53,393 bases of DNA from Bacteroidales bacterium (GTDB lineage Bacteria > Bacteroidota > Bacteroidia > Bacteroidales > Bacteroidaceae), in contig JAILCU010000014.1 of assembly GCA_024690405.1 (NCBI GenBank), positions 1 through 53,393 of the forward strand, written 5' to 3'. Positions 22,063 to 30,706 of the stretch are shown here, in pieces. The notes beneath the pieces are model-generated. The model was not told the origin of the DNA, did not search any database, and worked only from the letters and a program-made list of their open reading frames with translations. Position 1 is the stretch's first letter. Each line of letters begins with the position of its first letter. The position numbers and the translations under genes were made by a program.

Positions 22063-22112
22063 GAATAGAAAAAATTAAAGGTGGAAATGTTATAGAGTTA
22101 CAAATTCGTGCC

Positions 22113-22120
22113 CAAAATTA
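22113..22120 (-). promoter_or_regulatory. promoter -7 box of the DUF4301-nhaD unit
   Basis: TAATTTTG on the minus strand, 50 bases before the ATG. It diverges from the rel promoter 44 bases away. Confidence 0.55.
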
Positions 22121-22163
22121 GTAAAAAAGGTTCAAATACGCTCCTGAAATGAAAAAAAAACGC

Positions 22164-22171
22164 TATCTTCG
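22164..22171 (+). promoter_or_regulatory. rel promoter -7 box
   Basis: TATCTTCG followed by C, one mismatch from TAnnTTTG, 24 bases before the ATG at 22196. Confidence 0.5.
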
Positions 22172-22195
22172 CATAAATTTTGTCACAGGAATACG

Positions 22196-24412
22196 ATGGA
22201 CAAGGATATTTTCGGGTTTACAGAAGACGAAAAACGTCAATTTGAGGAGTCATATAGTCAGTTGATGACTGTAGCATCGGGAGAAGTGGATGATGCCGAT
22301 CTCCAAAAGCTTCAGCATGTGCTGGAGGCGGCTGCGGGTAGCGAAGCGATGCAGAGGGATGTCTTTGGCTTACATCCTCTGCTCACATCTTTGCAGACGG
22401 CGCTCATTGTCGCCAATGAGATCGGCCTTTCCCGTGCTGCTATCCTCGGTGTGATGTTGAACCGATTGGCTCAGTTAGGGCAGATCTCGGAAGCTGCGGT
22501 TCGGAGCGAATTCGGTGAAGATGTGTGGAAAATCATACATGGACTCAAGCGCATCAGTGAGTTGTATGAGAAGAATCCTATCGTGCAGAGCGAGAATTTC
22601 CGGCAACTGCTGCTTTCTTTTGCAGAAGATATGCGGGTGATTCTCATTGTTATCGCGAACCGTGTCTGCATCATGCGGCAGATCAAGGAGGCCGACAATG
22701 AGGAGGCGCGTCAGCATGTGTCGATGGAATCCTCTTATCTCTATGCTCCCTTGGCCCATAAATTGGGATTGTACAAGCTAAAGAGCGAGTTGGAGGACTT
22801 GTCGCTGAAGTATCTGGAGCACGATGCGTACTATCATATCAAAGATAAGCTGAATGCGACAAAAAAGAGTCGTGACGCATATATCGGACGCTTCATCCAG
22901 CCCGTGCAGGAAAAACTGCAGGCTGCAGGTCTGAAGTTTCACATGAAAGGGCGCACCAAAAGCATTCACAGCATTTGGCAGAAGATGAAGAAGCAGAAAT
23001 GTCCTTTTGAGGGTGTCTATGATCTCTTCGCCATCCGGGTAATTCTTGATTCTCCACTTGACCGTGAAAAGCAAGACTGCTGGCAGGTGTTCTCCATTAT
23101 CACGGATATGTACCAACCCAATCCCAAGCGTATGCGTGATTGGCTCTCCATTCCAAAGTCCAATGGCTACGAGAGTTTGCACATCACTGTAATGGGGCCG
23201 GAAGGCAAATGGGTAGAGGTCCAGATACGGACAGAACGTATGGACGAAATCGCCGAACGCGGTTTGGCAGCACATTGGCGTTACAAAGGCGTCAAAGGGG
23301 GCGAGGCCGGAGTTGAGTCGTGGCTGCAGAATATCCGTAACGCCCTGGAAATGGGCGACGATCTGCAGCTCATGGATCAGTTCAAAATGGATCTTTATGA
23401 GGACGAGGTTTTTGTTTTCACCCCTCACGGAGATCTTTTTAAGTTGCCCCAAGGAGCTACAGTCTTGGACTTCGCTTATGCCATTCACACCAAAATCGGT
23501 AATCAATGTACGGGCGGACGTATTGGCGGAAAAATGGTCACCCTCAGACAAGTGTTGCAGAGTGGTGACCAAGTGGAAATCATGACTCATGCCAATCAGG
23601 TTCCAAAGCAAGACTGGTTGAATGTTGCAAAAACGAGTCGTGCCAAATCCAAGATCCGTCAAGCTTTGAAGGAGCGGGCTGCCACACAAGCAGCTTTTGC
23701 CAAGGAGGAACTGGAACGAAAGTTCAAGAACCGTAAAATCGAGATTGACGAGGCTACGCTCATGCACACGATGACTCGTTTAGGCTATCGTGTCGTTACA
23801 GATTTCTATGCCGCTTTAGGCGAAGGTTTGCTCGACATCAATCAAGTTCTCGACGCCTATCAGCAGCAGCTGCGCTATAATCGGGGAGAGTTGTCAACAC
23901 AGCCAACGCAGAGTGCCGAAAATTTTGAGATGCGCGACGAGGAGAATAAGAAGAACGTGGGTAAGAGCGATGTGCTTGTCATTGACCACAACCTTAGCGG
24001 CATTGACTTCACGTTGGCAAAATGTTGTCAGCCAGTCTATGGAGATGCGGTGTTTGGTTTCCTTACCGCAGGCGGGGGAATAAAAATCCACCGCAAGGAC
24101 TGTCCTAATGCCGCGGCTTTGCGCAACCGCTATGGTTATCGTATCATTGATGCGAAATGGGCGGGCAAGGGCAGCAGTCAATATGCCATCACTTTACGCG
24201 TAGTAGGGCAGGATGACCTCGGAATTGTCAACAACATCACCAGTATCATCTCCAAGGATGAGAAATTGCTCTTGCGTAGTATCAGTATTGATTCCAACGA
24301 CGGCCTTTTCCATGGCACGCTTACAATTATGCTTGATGATATTGGACGTCTGAAACAACTTATACAGAAACTGGAAGGTGTTAAGGGCGTGAAAAGCGTT
24401 AAAAGGTCTTAA
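22196..24412 (+). CDS. relA: RelA/SpoT-family (p)ppGpp synthetase with degenerate hydrolase domain
   Basis: Makes the alarmone (p)ppGpp from GTP/GDP and ATP. The 738 residues show a long RelA/SpoT layout: HD-like domain (about 50-190); synthetase domain with GRTKSIHSIWQKMK, FEGVYDLFAIRVI and SNGYESLHITVMGPEG (about 250-345); TGS domain (VFVFTPHGDLFKLPQGAT, about 403); a Cys-containing zinc-finger-type region (FTLAKCCQPVYGD, HRKDCP); and a C-terminal ACT domain. The hydrolase site is broken: the His-Asp pair is Asn89-Arg90 (VMLNRLAQ) and the later Asp is Asn155 (VIANRVCIMR), while the first His (60) remains. It is therefore more likely a synthetase-only RelA type. Confidence 0.93.
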   Translation: MDKDIFGFTEDEKRQFEESYSQLMTVASGEVDDADLQKLQHVLEAAAGSEAMQRDVFGLHPLLTSLQTALIVANEIGLSRAAILGVMLNRLAQLGQISEAAVRSEFGEDVWKIIHGLKRISELYEKNPIVQSENFRQLLLSFAEDMRVILIVIANRVCIMRQIKEADNEEARQHVSMESSYLYAPLAHKLGLYKLKSELEDLSLKYLEHDAYYHIKDKLNATKKSRDAYIGRFIQPVQEKLQAAGLKFHMKGRTKSIHSIWQKMKKQKCPFEGVYDLFAIRVILDSPLDREKQDCWQVFSIITDMYQPNPKRMRDWLSIPKSNGYESLHITVMGPEGKWVEVQIRTERMDEIAERGLAAHWRYKGVKGGEAGVESWLQNIRNALEMGDDLQLMDQFKMDLYEDEVFVFTPHGDLFKLPQGATVLDFAYAIHTKIGNQCTGGRIGGKMVTLRQVLQSGDQVEIMTHANQVPKQDWLNVAKTSRAKSKIRQALKERAATQAAFAKEELERKFKNRKIEIDEATLMHTMTRLGYRVVTDFYAALGEGLLDINQVLDAYQQQLRYNRGELSTQPTQSAENFEMRDEENKKNVGKSDVLVIDHNLSGIDFTLAKCCQPVYGDAVFGFLTAGGGIKIHRKDCPNAAALRNRYGYRIIDAKWAGKGSSQYAITLRVVGQDDLGIVNNITSIISKDEKLLLRSISIDSNDGLFHGTLTIMLDDIGRLKQLIQKLEGVKGVKSVKRS

Positions 24413-24440
24413 GGAATTTTACCCCCTCAGGGATTTGACT

Positions 24441-24448
24441 TATATTTG
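24441..24448 (+). promoter_or_regulatory. promoter -7 box of the MORN gene
   Basis: TATATTTG followed by CC, 20 bases before the ATG at 24469. Confidence 0.75.
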
Positions 24449-24468
24449 CCCTAAAATAAGAAATTTCT

Positions 24469-25599
24469 ATGCATCTCATATCATTTATACCTCATAAAAT
24501 CTTGCTCGTGGCGTTCTTTGTCATAGCCTCTTCTTCTGTCGTGGCACAAGAAATCACCATTGGCTCTTATATCTTCAAGGACGGAAGCGAATATCGCGGC
24601 GAACTCTTCCGCGGAAAACCAATGGGAAAAGGTAAGACGGTGTTTGCCAATGGCGATACTTACGAAGGTGATTATATCAAGGGTAAACGCGAAGGCTACG
24701 GCACATACACTTTTACTGATGGCGAAAAGTACGAGGGAGAATGGTATCAGGACCACCAGCATGGTCAGGGCACTTATTACTTCCGAAACAACAACCGTTA
24801 TGATGGCCTGTGGTTCCGCGACTATCAGCAGGGTAAAGGAACGATGTATTATTTCAATGGTGATCGCTATGAAGGGAACTGGATTGGCGATAAACGCGAT
24901 GGAGCCGGTGTCTACACCTATGTCGGTGGTGATAGCTACCGTGGCGACTGGAAAAATGATCTGAAGGATGGGCAGGGTACCTTCGTTTGGGCCAATGGCG
25001 CGCAGTATACAGGTTCGTGGAAGCGTGGAAAGATGAATGGAGCCGGTATCTACAAATATGCCAATGGGGACGTCTTTAAAGGAACGTTCGTCAACGATTC
25101 TCTCGAGGGCAAAGGTATCTATACCTTTAACAACGGCGATCGTTACGAAGGCACTTATCGCCATAGCCAACGCGACGGCGAGGGGATTTTTACCTATGCC
25201 AACGGACAAAAATATGTGGGAGAATTTAAAAATGGACTTAAGCATGGTTCGGGCACATACACTTCACCCGAAGGAGTCAGCTACACCGGACAATGGGCAG
25301 CAGACAAGAAAAATGGGCGCGGAAAGTATGTGTGGCGCAATGGCGACACCTATGAAGGGGAATGGAAAAACGGCATGATGGATGGAGAGGGTATCCTTCG
25401 ACAAGCTGATGGAACCAAATTCCGTGGCGTTTTTAAAGAAGGGGAGAAAAATGGACGATGCATCATGGAAGCGCCAGACGGAACCCGCTTTGAAGGATCA
25501 TATAAAAATGATGTCCGCGACGGTGATTTCGTAGAGAGGGATAAAAACGGGCATGTCATCAGGCGTGGACATTATTCCATGGGAACGCTCGACAATTGA
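24469..25599 (+). CDS. exported MORN-repeat protein
   Basis: A 376-residue protein with an N-terminal signal peptide ending near VVAQ (residue 27), followed by about 14 consecutive MORN units of 23 residues with the pattern NGDxYEGxWxxxxxxGxGxYxF, then a short polar tail (VIRRGHYSMGTLDN). MORN repeats form elongated beta-sheets that bind proteins or membranes. Here the whole mature protein is one repeat rod, without a catalytic domain. It has its own promoter and is followed by an independent promoter, so it appears monocistronic. Confidence 0.9.
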   Translation: MHLISFIPHKILLVAFFVIASSSVVAQEITIGSYIFKDGSEYRGELFRGKPMGKGKTVFANGDTYEGDYIKGKREGYGTYTFTDGEKYEGEWYQDHQHGQGTYYFRNNNRYDGLWFRDYQQGKGTMYYFNGDRYEGNWIGDKRDGAGVYTYVGGDSYRGDWKNDLKDGQGTFVWANGAQYTGSWKRGKMNGAGIYKYANGDVFKGTFVNDSLEGKGIYTFNNGDRYEGTYRHSQRDGEGIFTYANGQKYVGEFKNGLKHGSGTYTSPEGVSYTGQWAADKKNGRGKYVWRNGDTYEGEWKNGMMDGEGILRQADGTKFRGVFKEGEKNGRCIMEAPDGTRFEGSYKNDVRDGDFVERDKNGHVIRRGHYSMGTLDN

Positions 25600-25694
25600 C
25601 CTTCCTACAATAAAAAGTGTGCTCTAATGCGGTTATTCTCACCCCTTTAGGCTTTTTTCCTACTTTTTTGTTTCTCTTTTTCAAAAGATTTTCG

Positions 25695-25702
25695 TATCTT
25701 TG
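25695..25702 (+). promoter_or_regulatory. promoter -7 box of the YhcH-family gene
   Basis: TATCTTTG followed by CCCC, 33 bases before the ATG at 25736. Confidence 0.75.
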
Positions 25703-25735
25703 CCCCGAATTAGAGAAATTAAACTTCAAGGCACA

Positions 25736-26200
25736 ATGATTATAGACGACTTAAAAGCGTTTGACAACTATGCTGGGTTAAACCCTTTGTTCCCAGTTGT
25801 GGCAGAATTCCTTGCTAAAACGGACCTTAACACTCTGCCTTTAGGAATTACGCATATTAAGGGAGATGACTTGTTCGTGAATGTTCAGGACGCTCCCGTG
25901 AAGACGCGTAACGAAGCACGTTTTGAAACACATCGCCGTATGATAGATATCCAAATCCCTATCTCCGGTGACGAAGAGCACGGATGGACACCTGCTCATT
26001 TGCTGCCTGATGCTGAGTATAATGAGCAAACAGACATGACGCTTCATGATCCTGCCGCACCACAAACGCCTCAAGATGTGGCCTCGACTTACTACACACT
26101 AAAGCGGGGTCAGTTTGCTATCTATTTCCCCACCGATGGCCACGCCCCTGCCATAACACCTGTCGGGTTGCACAAAGCCATCATCAAGGTGAAGGCTTAA
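25736..26200 (+). CDS. YhcH/YjgK/YiaL (EbgC-like) family protein
   Basis: A 154-residue cupin-like beta-barrel protein of the YhcH/YjgK/YiaL family, linked to sugar and sialic-acid metabolism. Family features are MIIDDLKAFDNYAGLNP at the start, VNVQDAPVKTRNEARFETHRRMIDIQIPISGDEEHGW in the centre, and FAIYFPTDGHAPAI...KAIIKVKA at the end; the Glu and His residues in these blocks are the likely metal ligands. The start at 25736 lies properly after the promoter; an upstream in-frame ATG at 25700 overlaps the promoter box. Its position before the glycogen branching enzyme fits a carbohydrate role, but a terminator separates them. Confidence 0.85.
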   Translation: MIIDDLKAFDNYAGLNPLFPVVAEFLAKTDLNTLPLGITHIKGDDLFVNVQDAPVKTRNEARFETHRRMIDIQIPISGDEEHGWTPAHLLPDAEYNEQTDMTLHDPAAPQTPQDVASTYYTLKRGQFAIYFPTDGHAPAITPVGLHKAIIKVKA

Positions 26201-26210
26201 CCATTCTCTT

Positions 26211-26247
26211 AGGTATGTACGCGTACGCGCGCACATACCTTATTTTT
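26211..26247 (+). terminator. intrinsic terminator after the YhcH-family gene
   Basis: AGGTATGT and ACATACCT form an eight-pair stem around an alternating ACGCGTACGCGCGC loop that can itself pair, followed by TATTTTTT. Confidence 0.8.
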
Positions 26248-26273
26248 TAGAAAGCGATTCAAAAATTGATTAT

Positions 26274-28415
26274 ATGGCTCAGAAAGAAACGAAAAAGGCT
26301 TCCTCCGCTAAGAAGGATCCGGGAAAGAAACCCGCAGTGAAAGCCAGCGCTACCAAGAAAGCGTCTGCCAAGAAAACGGCTGTGCCAGCGGCAAAACCGC
26401 AATTAAAGCTTGTCAGGAACGATGAATGGTTGCAACCTTTCGCCGGCGCAATCGAGGGACGTCATCAACATGCGATAGACAAAATTAATGAGCTTACTGA
26501 TGGTGGCAAACAGAAGTTGGCTGATTTTGCCTCGGGCTATCTTTATTACGGCCTTCATGTTGAGGATAAGAAATGGGTATTGCGCGAGTGGGCTCCTAAC
26601 GCCACTGAGATTTATATCGTAGGTGATTTCAATGGTTGGAAAGAAGACAAACGCTATGCCATGAAACGTGTGGCTAAGAGCAATGGTGATTGGGAGGCCA
26701 AATTGAGTGCCCGTGCCATGAAGCACGGACAGCTGTATAAGCTTTCCGTTCACTGGGAGGGCGGACAAGGTGAACGCATTCCCGCTTGGGCTACACGCGT
26801 AGTTCAGGACGAGAACACCAAGATCTTCTCAGCCCAAGTATGGGCACCTGAGACGGACTACGCTTGGAAAGTGAAGAAATTCCGTCCGAACACCTCTCCC
26901 TTGCTTATCTATGAATGCCATATCGGCATGGCACAGGACGAAGAGAAAGTGGGTACCTACACGGAATTCCGCGAGCGCGTGTTACCGCGTATTGTCAAGG
27001 ATGGTTACAATTGTATTCAGATTATGGCAATTCAGGAGCATCCGTATTATGGTAGCTTTGGATATCATGTGTCGAGTTTCTTTGCTGCCAGTTCCCGCTT
27101 TGGTACACCCGAAGAATTGAAAGAACTTGTTGATGCAGCCCATGAGAAGGGTGTTGCTGTCATCATGGATATTGTCCATAGTCATGCCGTGAAAAATGAG
27201 AATGAAGGGCTGGGCAATTTTGCCGGAGATCCTTATCAGTACTTCTATTCCGGTGATCGGCACGAGCATCCGGCTTGGGACAGCCTTTGCTTTGATTATG
27301 GCAAGAACGAGGTGTTGCATTTCCTTCTTTCCAATTGTAAATACTGGCTCGAGGAATATCATTTTGATGGTTTCCGCTTCGATGGAGTCACCTCTATGCT
27401 TTATTATAGCCATGGCTTGGGCGAAGCATTCGGTTCTTATGCCGATTACTACAACGGGCACGAGGATGATAATGCCATCTGTTATCTCACGCTCGCTAAT
27501 GAGGTTATTCATCAAGTCAACTCCAAAGCTATCACTATCGCTGAGGAGGTATCGGGCATGCCTGGATTGGCGGCTCCCTTTAAGGATGGTGGCTATGGGT
27601 TTGACTACCGGATGGCCATGAATATCCCAGACTATTGGATTAAGATCATCAAGGAACAACGCGATGAAGACTGGAAACCCAGTTCAATGTTCTGGGAGGT
27701 TAAGAATCGCCGTGCTGATGAGAAAACCATCAGTTATTGTGAGAGCCATGATCAGGCATTGGTCGGTGACAAGACTATTATCTTCCGCCTCATTGACAGC
27801 GATATGTACTGGCACTTCAAGAAGGGCGACGAAAACTATAATGTTGAACGCGGCATTGCGCTGCATAAGATGATCCGGCTGCTCACAGCTTCCACGATCA
27901 ATGGCGGTTATCTCAATTTCATGGGTAATGAGTTTGGCCATCCCGAATGGATCGATTTTCCCCGAGAGGGCAATGGCTGGAGCTATAAATATGCTCGTCG
28001 CCAATGGAACTTAGTTGATAATCGTGAACTTTGCTATCATTATCTTGGCGACTTTGACCAGCAGATGCTTAAAGTGCTAAAGATGCAGAAAGAGATTCAG
28101 AAAACACCTGTGACGGAGATCTGGACAGACGATGGAGATCAGGTGCTGGCTTTCCAGCGTGGGGAGTTGCTCTTTGTCTTCAACTTCTCTTATAATCGCA
28201 GTTATACCGGTTACGGCTTCCGGGTGCGACAGGGCTCTTACTCTGTATTGCTCAATACTGATGATGTCGCTTTTGGTGGTCATGGCTTGAACGACGATAC
28301 AATGCGTCACTTCACTAACTACGACCCCGTTCTTGCGCGTGACAACAAAGGTTGGCTCAACCTTTATTTGCCCGCACGCTCAGCTGTTGTGCTCACTCGT
28401 TCAAAGGAGGATTAG
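26274..28415 (+). CDS. glgB: 1,4-alpha-glucan branching enzyme with Lys/Ala-rich N-terminal tail
   Basis: Introduces alpha-1,6 branches into glycogen. It has a carbohydrate-binding CBM48-like N-domain (VLREWAPNATEIYIVGDFNGW), a GH13 barrel and a C-terminal beta-domain. Catalytic residues are Asp370 in FRFDGVTSM, Glu424 in TIAEEVSGMPG and Asp493 in ESHDQALVGD. The blocks MGNEFGHPEWIDFPREGN and YARRQWNLVD resemble eukaryotic branching enzymes more than Escherichia coli GlgB. The first 42 residues are a histone-H1-like tail of Lys, Ala, Ser and Pro, absent from most branching enzymes. No clear -7 box was seen between the upstream terminator and the ATG. Confidence 0.93.
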   Translation: MAQKETKKASSAKKDPGKKPAVKASATKKASAKKTAVPAAKPQLKLVRNDEWLQPFAGAIEGRHQHAIDKINELTDGGKQKLADFASGYLYYGLHVEDKKWVLREWAPNATEIYIVGDFNGWKEDKRYAMKRVAKSNGDWEAKLSARAMKHGQLYKLSVHWEGGQGERIPAWATRVVQDENTKIFSAQVWAPETDYAWKVKKFRPNTSPLLIYECHIGMAQDEEKVGTYTEFRERVLPRIVKDGYNCIQIMAIQEHPYYGSFGYHVSSFFAASSRFGTPEELKELVDAAHEKGVAVIMDIVHSHAVKNENEGLGNFAGDPYQYFYSGDRHEHPAWDSLCFDYGKNEVLHFLLSNCKYWLEEYHFDGFRFDGVTSMLYYSHGLGEAFGSYADYYNGHEDDNAICYLTLANEVIHQVNSKAITIAEEVSGMPGLAAPFKDGGYGFDYRMAMNIPDYWIKIIKEQRDEDWKPSSMFWEVKNRRADEKTISYCESHDQALVGDKTIIFRLIDSDMYWHFKKGDENYNVERGIALHKMIRLLTASTINGGYLNFMGNEFGHPEWIDFPREGNGWSYKYARRQWNLVDNRELCYHYLGDFDQQMLKVLKMQKEIQKTPVTEIWTDDGDQVLAFQRGELLFVFNFSYNRSYTGYGFRVRQGSYSVLLNTDDVAFGGHGLNDDTMRHFTNYDPVLARDNKGWLNLYLPARSAVVLTRSKED

Positions 28416-29030
28416 AAATCACAACCGGCATTGAGGGCTTGTTCCTCTTACTTGTCGTCTTGTTCCGCTATTCTTCATCCTTTCATATTCAACTCGCAAT
28501 CGTTTCCGCGGTTGCGAGTTTTTGTTGATACTGTCATGCGGGAATACACATAAAGTCGCATGGCGTCATACGACCTGTAAGTTTGTGCTGTGCGACCTTA
28601 TGTGTCGAGCTGTGCGACCTTATGTGTCGAGCTGTGCGTCTATATGTAAGCGATTGTGCGACTGTATGTAGAGCAACCATCAGTGCTACATTCATTATAT
28701 GATACGATTACGATGTATTATACAAATGCCATGCAGAAGGGTGGAACTGAATGGTATTGATCTAATGTTACAATGAATGGCATGCCAAAAAATTCTTTTG
28801 TGAGATTTCACAATGACACGTGCGGAGTGAAATGAAACAATGGTTTGATACTACCGTCAGATCTGCGTCTGATAGGAAAGGATTGAGACTTTTTGGGGGT
28901 AATGATTGATTGATTCCGAGTATAGAGTTTGTTGCTTTTCGCTATTGCCTGAGGAATAAGGTTGTCGGGCTTTAGGGATAATCCTCTTTCACTTTAGGTT
29001 TTTTCCCTCGCAGATTATCTTTTTCAGGTG
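28416..29030. other. gene-free spacer of about 0.6 kb
   Basis: No credible reading frame on either strand. The first 150 bases include a T-rich segment after CGCGGTTGCGAG, which may hold the glgB terminator. It is followed by the 22-bp tandem array described separately, then about 350 bases of A/T-rich sequence in which I see nothing beyond the promoter of the next gene. Confidence 0.6.
28566..28675 (+). repeat. 22-bp tandem repeat array, five units (family shared with 48436-48567)
   Basis: Five head-to-tail 22-bp units at 28566, 28588, 28610, 28632 and 28654. Units two and three are identical (CTGTGCGACCTTATGTG then TCGAG); the others keep TGTGCG(A/T)C and TATGT at the same places. Each unit has a weak internal inverted repeat (CGAC...GTCG). 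Related units occur 20 kb away at 48436-48567. Confidence 0.85.
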
Positions 29031-29038
29031 TACCTTTG
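29031..29038 (+). promoter_or_regulatory. promoter -7 box of the repetitive exported protein
   Basis: TACCTTTG followed by CAGC, 46 bases before the ATG at 29085. Confidence 0.8.
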
Positions 29039-29084
29039 CAGCATCAAAACATACAAAGTGCTAACCCTTAAACTTGAAAGCGAT

Positions 29085-30140
29085 ATGAAAAAGATGATTT
29101 ACTCTCTGGTGTTGAGCCTTTGCTCCATCTTCTCCGTCTCAGCCATGAGTTACGATGAGGCTCGCGAACAGGCGCGCTTCCTTACAGACAAAATGGCTTA
29201 TGAGCTGAATCTTAACGATGAGCAGTATAACTACTGCTATGAGATTAACCTCGACTACTTACTGAGCGTGCAAACTGCAGACGATATCTACGGCGATTAT
29301 CTGGCTTATCGAAATGCGGACCTCCGCCATATTCTTTTTGACTGGCAATATACGCTCTTTACAGCAGCCGACTATTTCTTCCGTCCTCTAACTTGGTTGC
29401 ATAACCGCTGGTTCTTTCCCGTTTATCGTTACTATCATTATGATTATTATTACTATGGCTATCCCCGTGTATATTATAGCTATCGTGGTGGTCACGGTCA
29501 CCGTTATTATAGCGGAGGTTTCTATGCTGCCCGCCGTCCTCACTGGAATGGTGGCTTCCGAGGAACGGATCGTCATGTTATCCGCGACAGGGGAGGTTAT
29601 GGCCGTGGCGAACATAATCGTGGCTACCATATTGGTAACAATGTGCATTCCGGACGCAACGGCAGTAGAAATGGCTATTCCATAGGTCGTGACAATGACA
29701 ATCGTCGTGGATACGGAAACAGTGATCGTACCCGTGGTGTTAGCACTCGCGGTTCCAGTAATTCTGGTTTCACAACTTCCCGTGGATCAAGTTACTCGGG
29801 CAGCAGTAATTCCCGTGGCGTTAGCACTCGTGGTTCAAGTTACTCGGGTTCGACGACCTCCCGTGGTTCAAGTTACTCGGGCAGCAGTAATTCCCGTGGC
29901 GTTAGCACTCGTGGTTCAAGTTACTCGGGTTCGACAACCTCCCGTGGTTACAGTCATCCCAGTTCTACTCGTACAACTGTGACTTCAAGTCGTGGCAGTT
30001 CCTATAGTAGCCGCAGTTCAATGGGAAGTACGCGGAGTGGCTCGATGAGCAGTGGTTCTCGTGGCTCGATGAGCAGTGGTTCTCGTGGTGGTGGCTTTAG
30101 CGGAAGTTCCCGTGGTGGAAGTTCGCGTGGCGGGCGTTAG
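29085..30140 (+). CDS. exported Tyr-rich / Ser-Arg-Gly-rich repetitive protein
   Basis: A 351-residue protein with a signal peptide (MKKMIYSLVLSLCSIFSVSA). The mature N-terminal domain (about 20-105) is helical (EQARFLTDKMAYELNLNDEQYNY...) and looks like a Bacteroidales family with no known role. Then comes a very Tyr/His/Arg/Gly-rich stretch (RYYHYDYYYYGYPRVYYSY), and from about residue 217 a Ser/Arg/Gly/Thr repeat of 27 residues starting RGVSTRGSSYSGS, repeated nearly three times, then degenerating to GSRG and SSRGG motifs. The repeat units are almost identical in DNA. The start at 29085 is chosen because the upstream ATG at 29028 overlaps the promoter. A disordered, sticky surface or matrix protein is likely. 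Confidence 0.8.
   Translation: MKKMIYSLVLSLCSIFSVSAMSYDEAREQARFLTDKMAYELNLNDEQYNYCYEINLDYLLSVQTADDIYGDYLAYRNADLRHILFDWQYTLFTAADYFFRPLTWLHNRWFFPVYRYYHYDYYYYGYPRVYYSYRGGHGHRYYSGGFYAARRPHWNGGFRGTDRHVIRDRGGYGRGEHNRGYHIGNNVHSGRNGSRNGYSIGRDNDNRRGYGNSDRTRGVSTRGSSNSGFTTSRGSSYSGSSNSRGVSTRGSSYSGSTTSRGSSYSGSSNSRGVSTRGSSYSGSTTSRGYSHPSSTRTTVTSSRGSSYSSRSSMGSTRSGSMSSGSRGSMSSGSRGGGFSGSSRGGSSRGGR
29733..29957 (+). repeat. 81-bp in-frame coding repeat, about 2.8 copies
   Basis: Units begin at 29733, 29814 and 29895, each at a CGTGG(T/C)GTTAGC site, and encode the 27-residue motif of the repetitive protein. Copies two and three differ by very few bases, so recent duplication or slippage is likely. Confidence 0.9.
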
Positions 30141-30172
30141 ACCACTCCTATTTCTCTTGTTTCCCAAAGATC

Positions 30173-30187
30173 ACGAAGTCTCTTCGT
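30173..30187. terminator. weak bidirectional terminator candidate
   Basis: ACGAAG-TCT-CTTCGT between convergent genes, followed on the plus strand by CTTCCTCTTC. The stem is only six pairs and there is no clean T-run. Confidence 0.35.
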
Positions 30188-30196
30188 CTTCCTCTT

Positions 30197-30706
30197 CTAT
30201 AAGATCTTTTGCCACACGGTGGCATCAACAAATTGCTCTTCGTCTCTCAACCAATCGTGGAGCACTGACGAAGCCTCAAAATCCAGCGACCGGAACAAAC
30301 GTGTCGCTGGTTTGTTTGTTGCGGCGATAATTGCATACAACTGATGCAAATGCAGCTGAATGGCATATTTGCAAAGTAATTCCATTGCTTTTCGACCGAC
30401 ATGCCGTCCCTGGTGTTCTGGTAATACGATTAAACCAATTTCAGCACGAAGATGCATGGCGTCGAAGTTGTACAGGTCAGCCAATCCGAGCGCCTCACCA
30501 TCCTGTTCGATGACAAGTCTCACTTGTTTGTCGGTAAAGATGTCATTTTGTGCTGACGACAGATATTGGCGCAGGGCATAGCGGGAATAGGGTACTGTTG
30601 AAGCTCCGAAGCGCCAGAAGGTGCTATCGTTTTCTAAATGGTAAATGAGCTCCAGGTCCTCTGGTTCCAGTGCACGCAGGGATACAGAATCAACAGTAGA
30701 TGTCAT
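30197..30706 (-). CDS. GNAT-family N-acetyltransferase
   Basis: A 169-residue single-domain acetyltransferase. The acetyl-CoA loop is EHQGRHVGRKAMELL (Q-x-x-G-x-G/A type, about residue 100), preceded by the beta-strand AEIGLIVLP and followed by HLHQLYAIIAATNKPATRLFRSLDFE, the usual motif B. The N-terminus (SLRALEPEDLELIYHLEND) resembles SpeG/RimJ-type enzymes, but the substrate cannot be told. It overlaps the glycosyltransferase gene by 17 bp and is the last gene of the fabD run. Confidence 0.85.
   Translation of the reverse strand: MTSTVDSVSLRALEPEDLELIYHLENDSTFWRFGASTVPYSRYALRQYLSSAQNDIFTDKQVRLVIEQDGEALGLADLYNFDAMHLRAEIGLIVLPEHQGRHVGRKAMELLCKYAIQLHLHQLYAIIAATNKPATRLFRSLDFEASSVLHDWLRDEEQFVDATVWQKIL

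Noticed and set aside
28566..28675. Possible CRISPR array
   Set aside because: The units are contiguous 22-mers without spacers and no cas gene is present. The same holds for 48436-48567.
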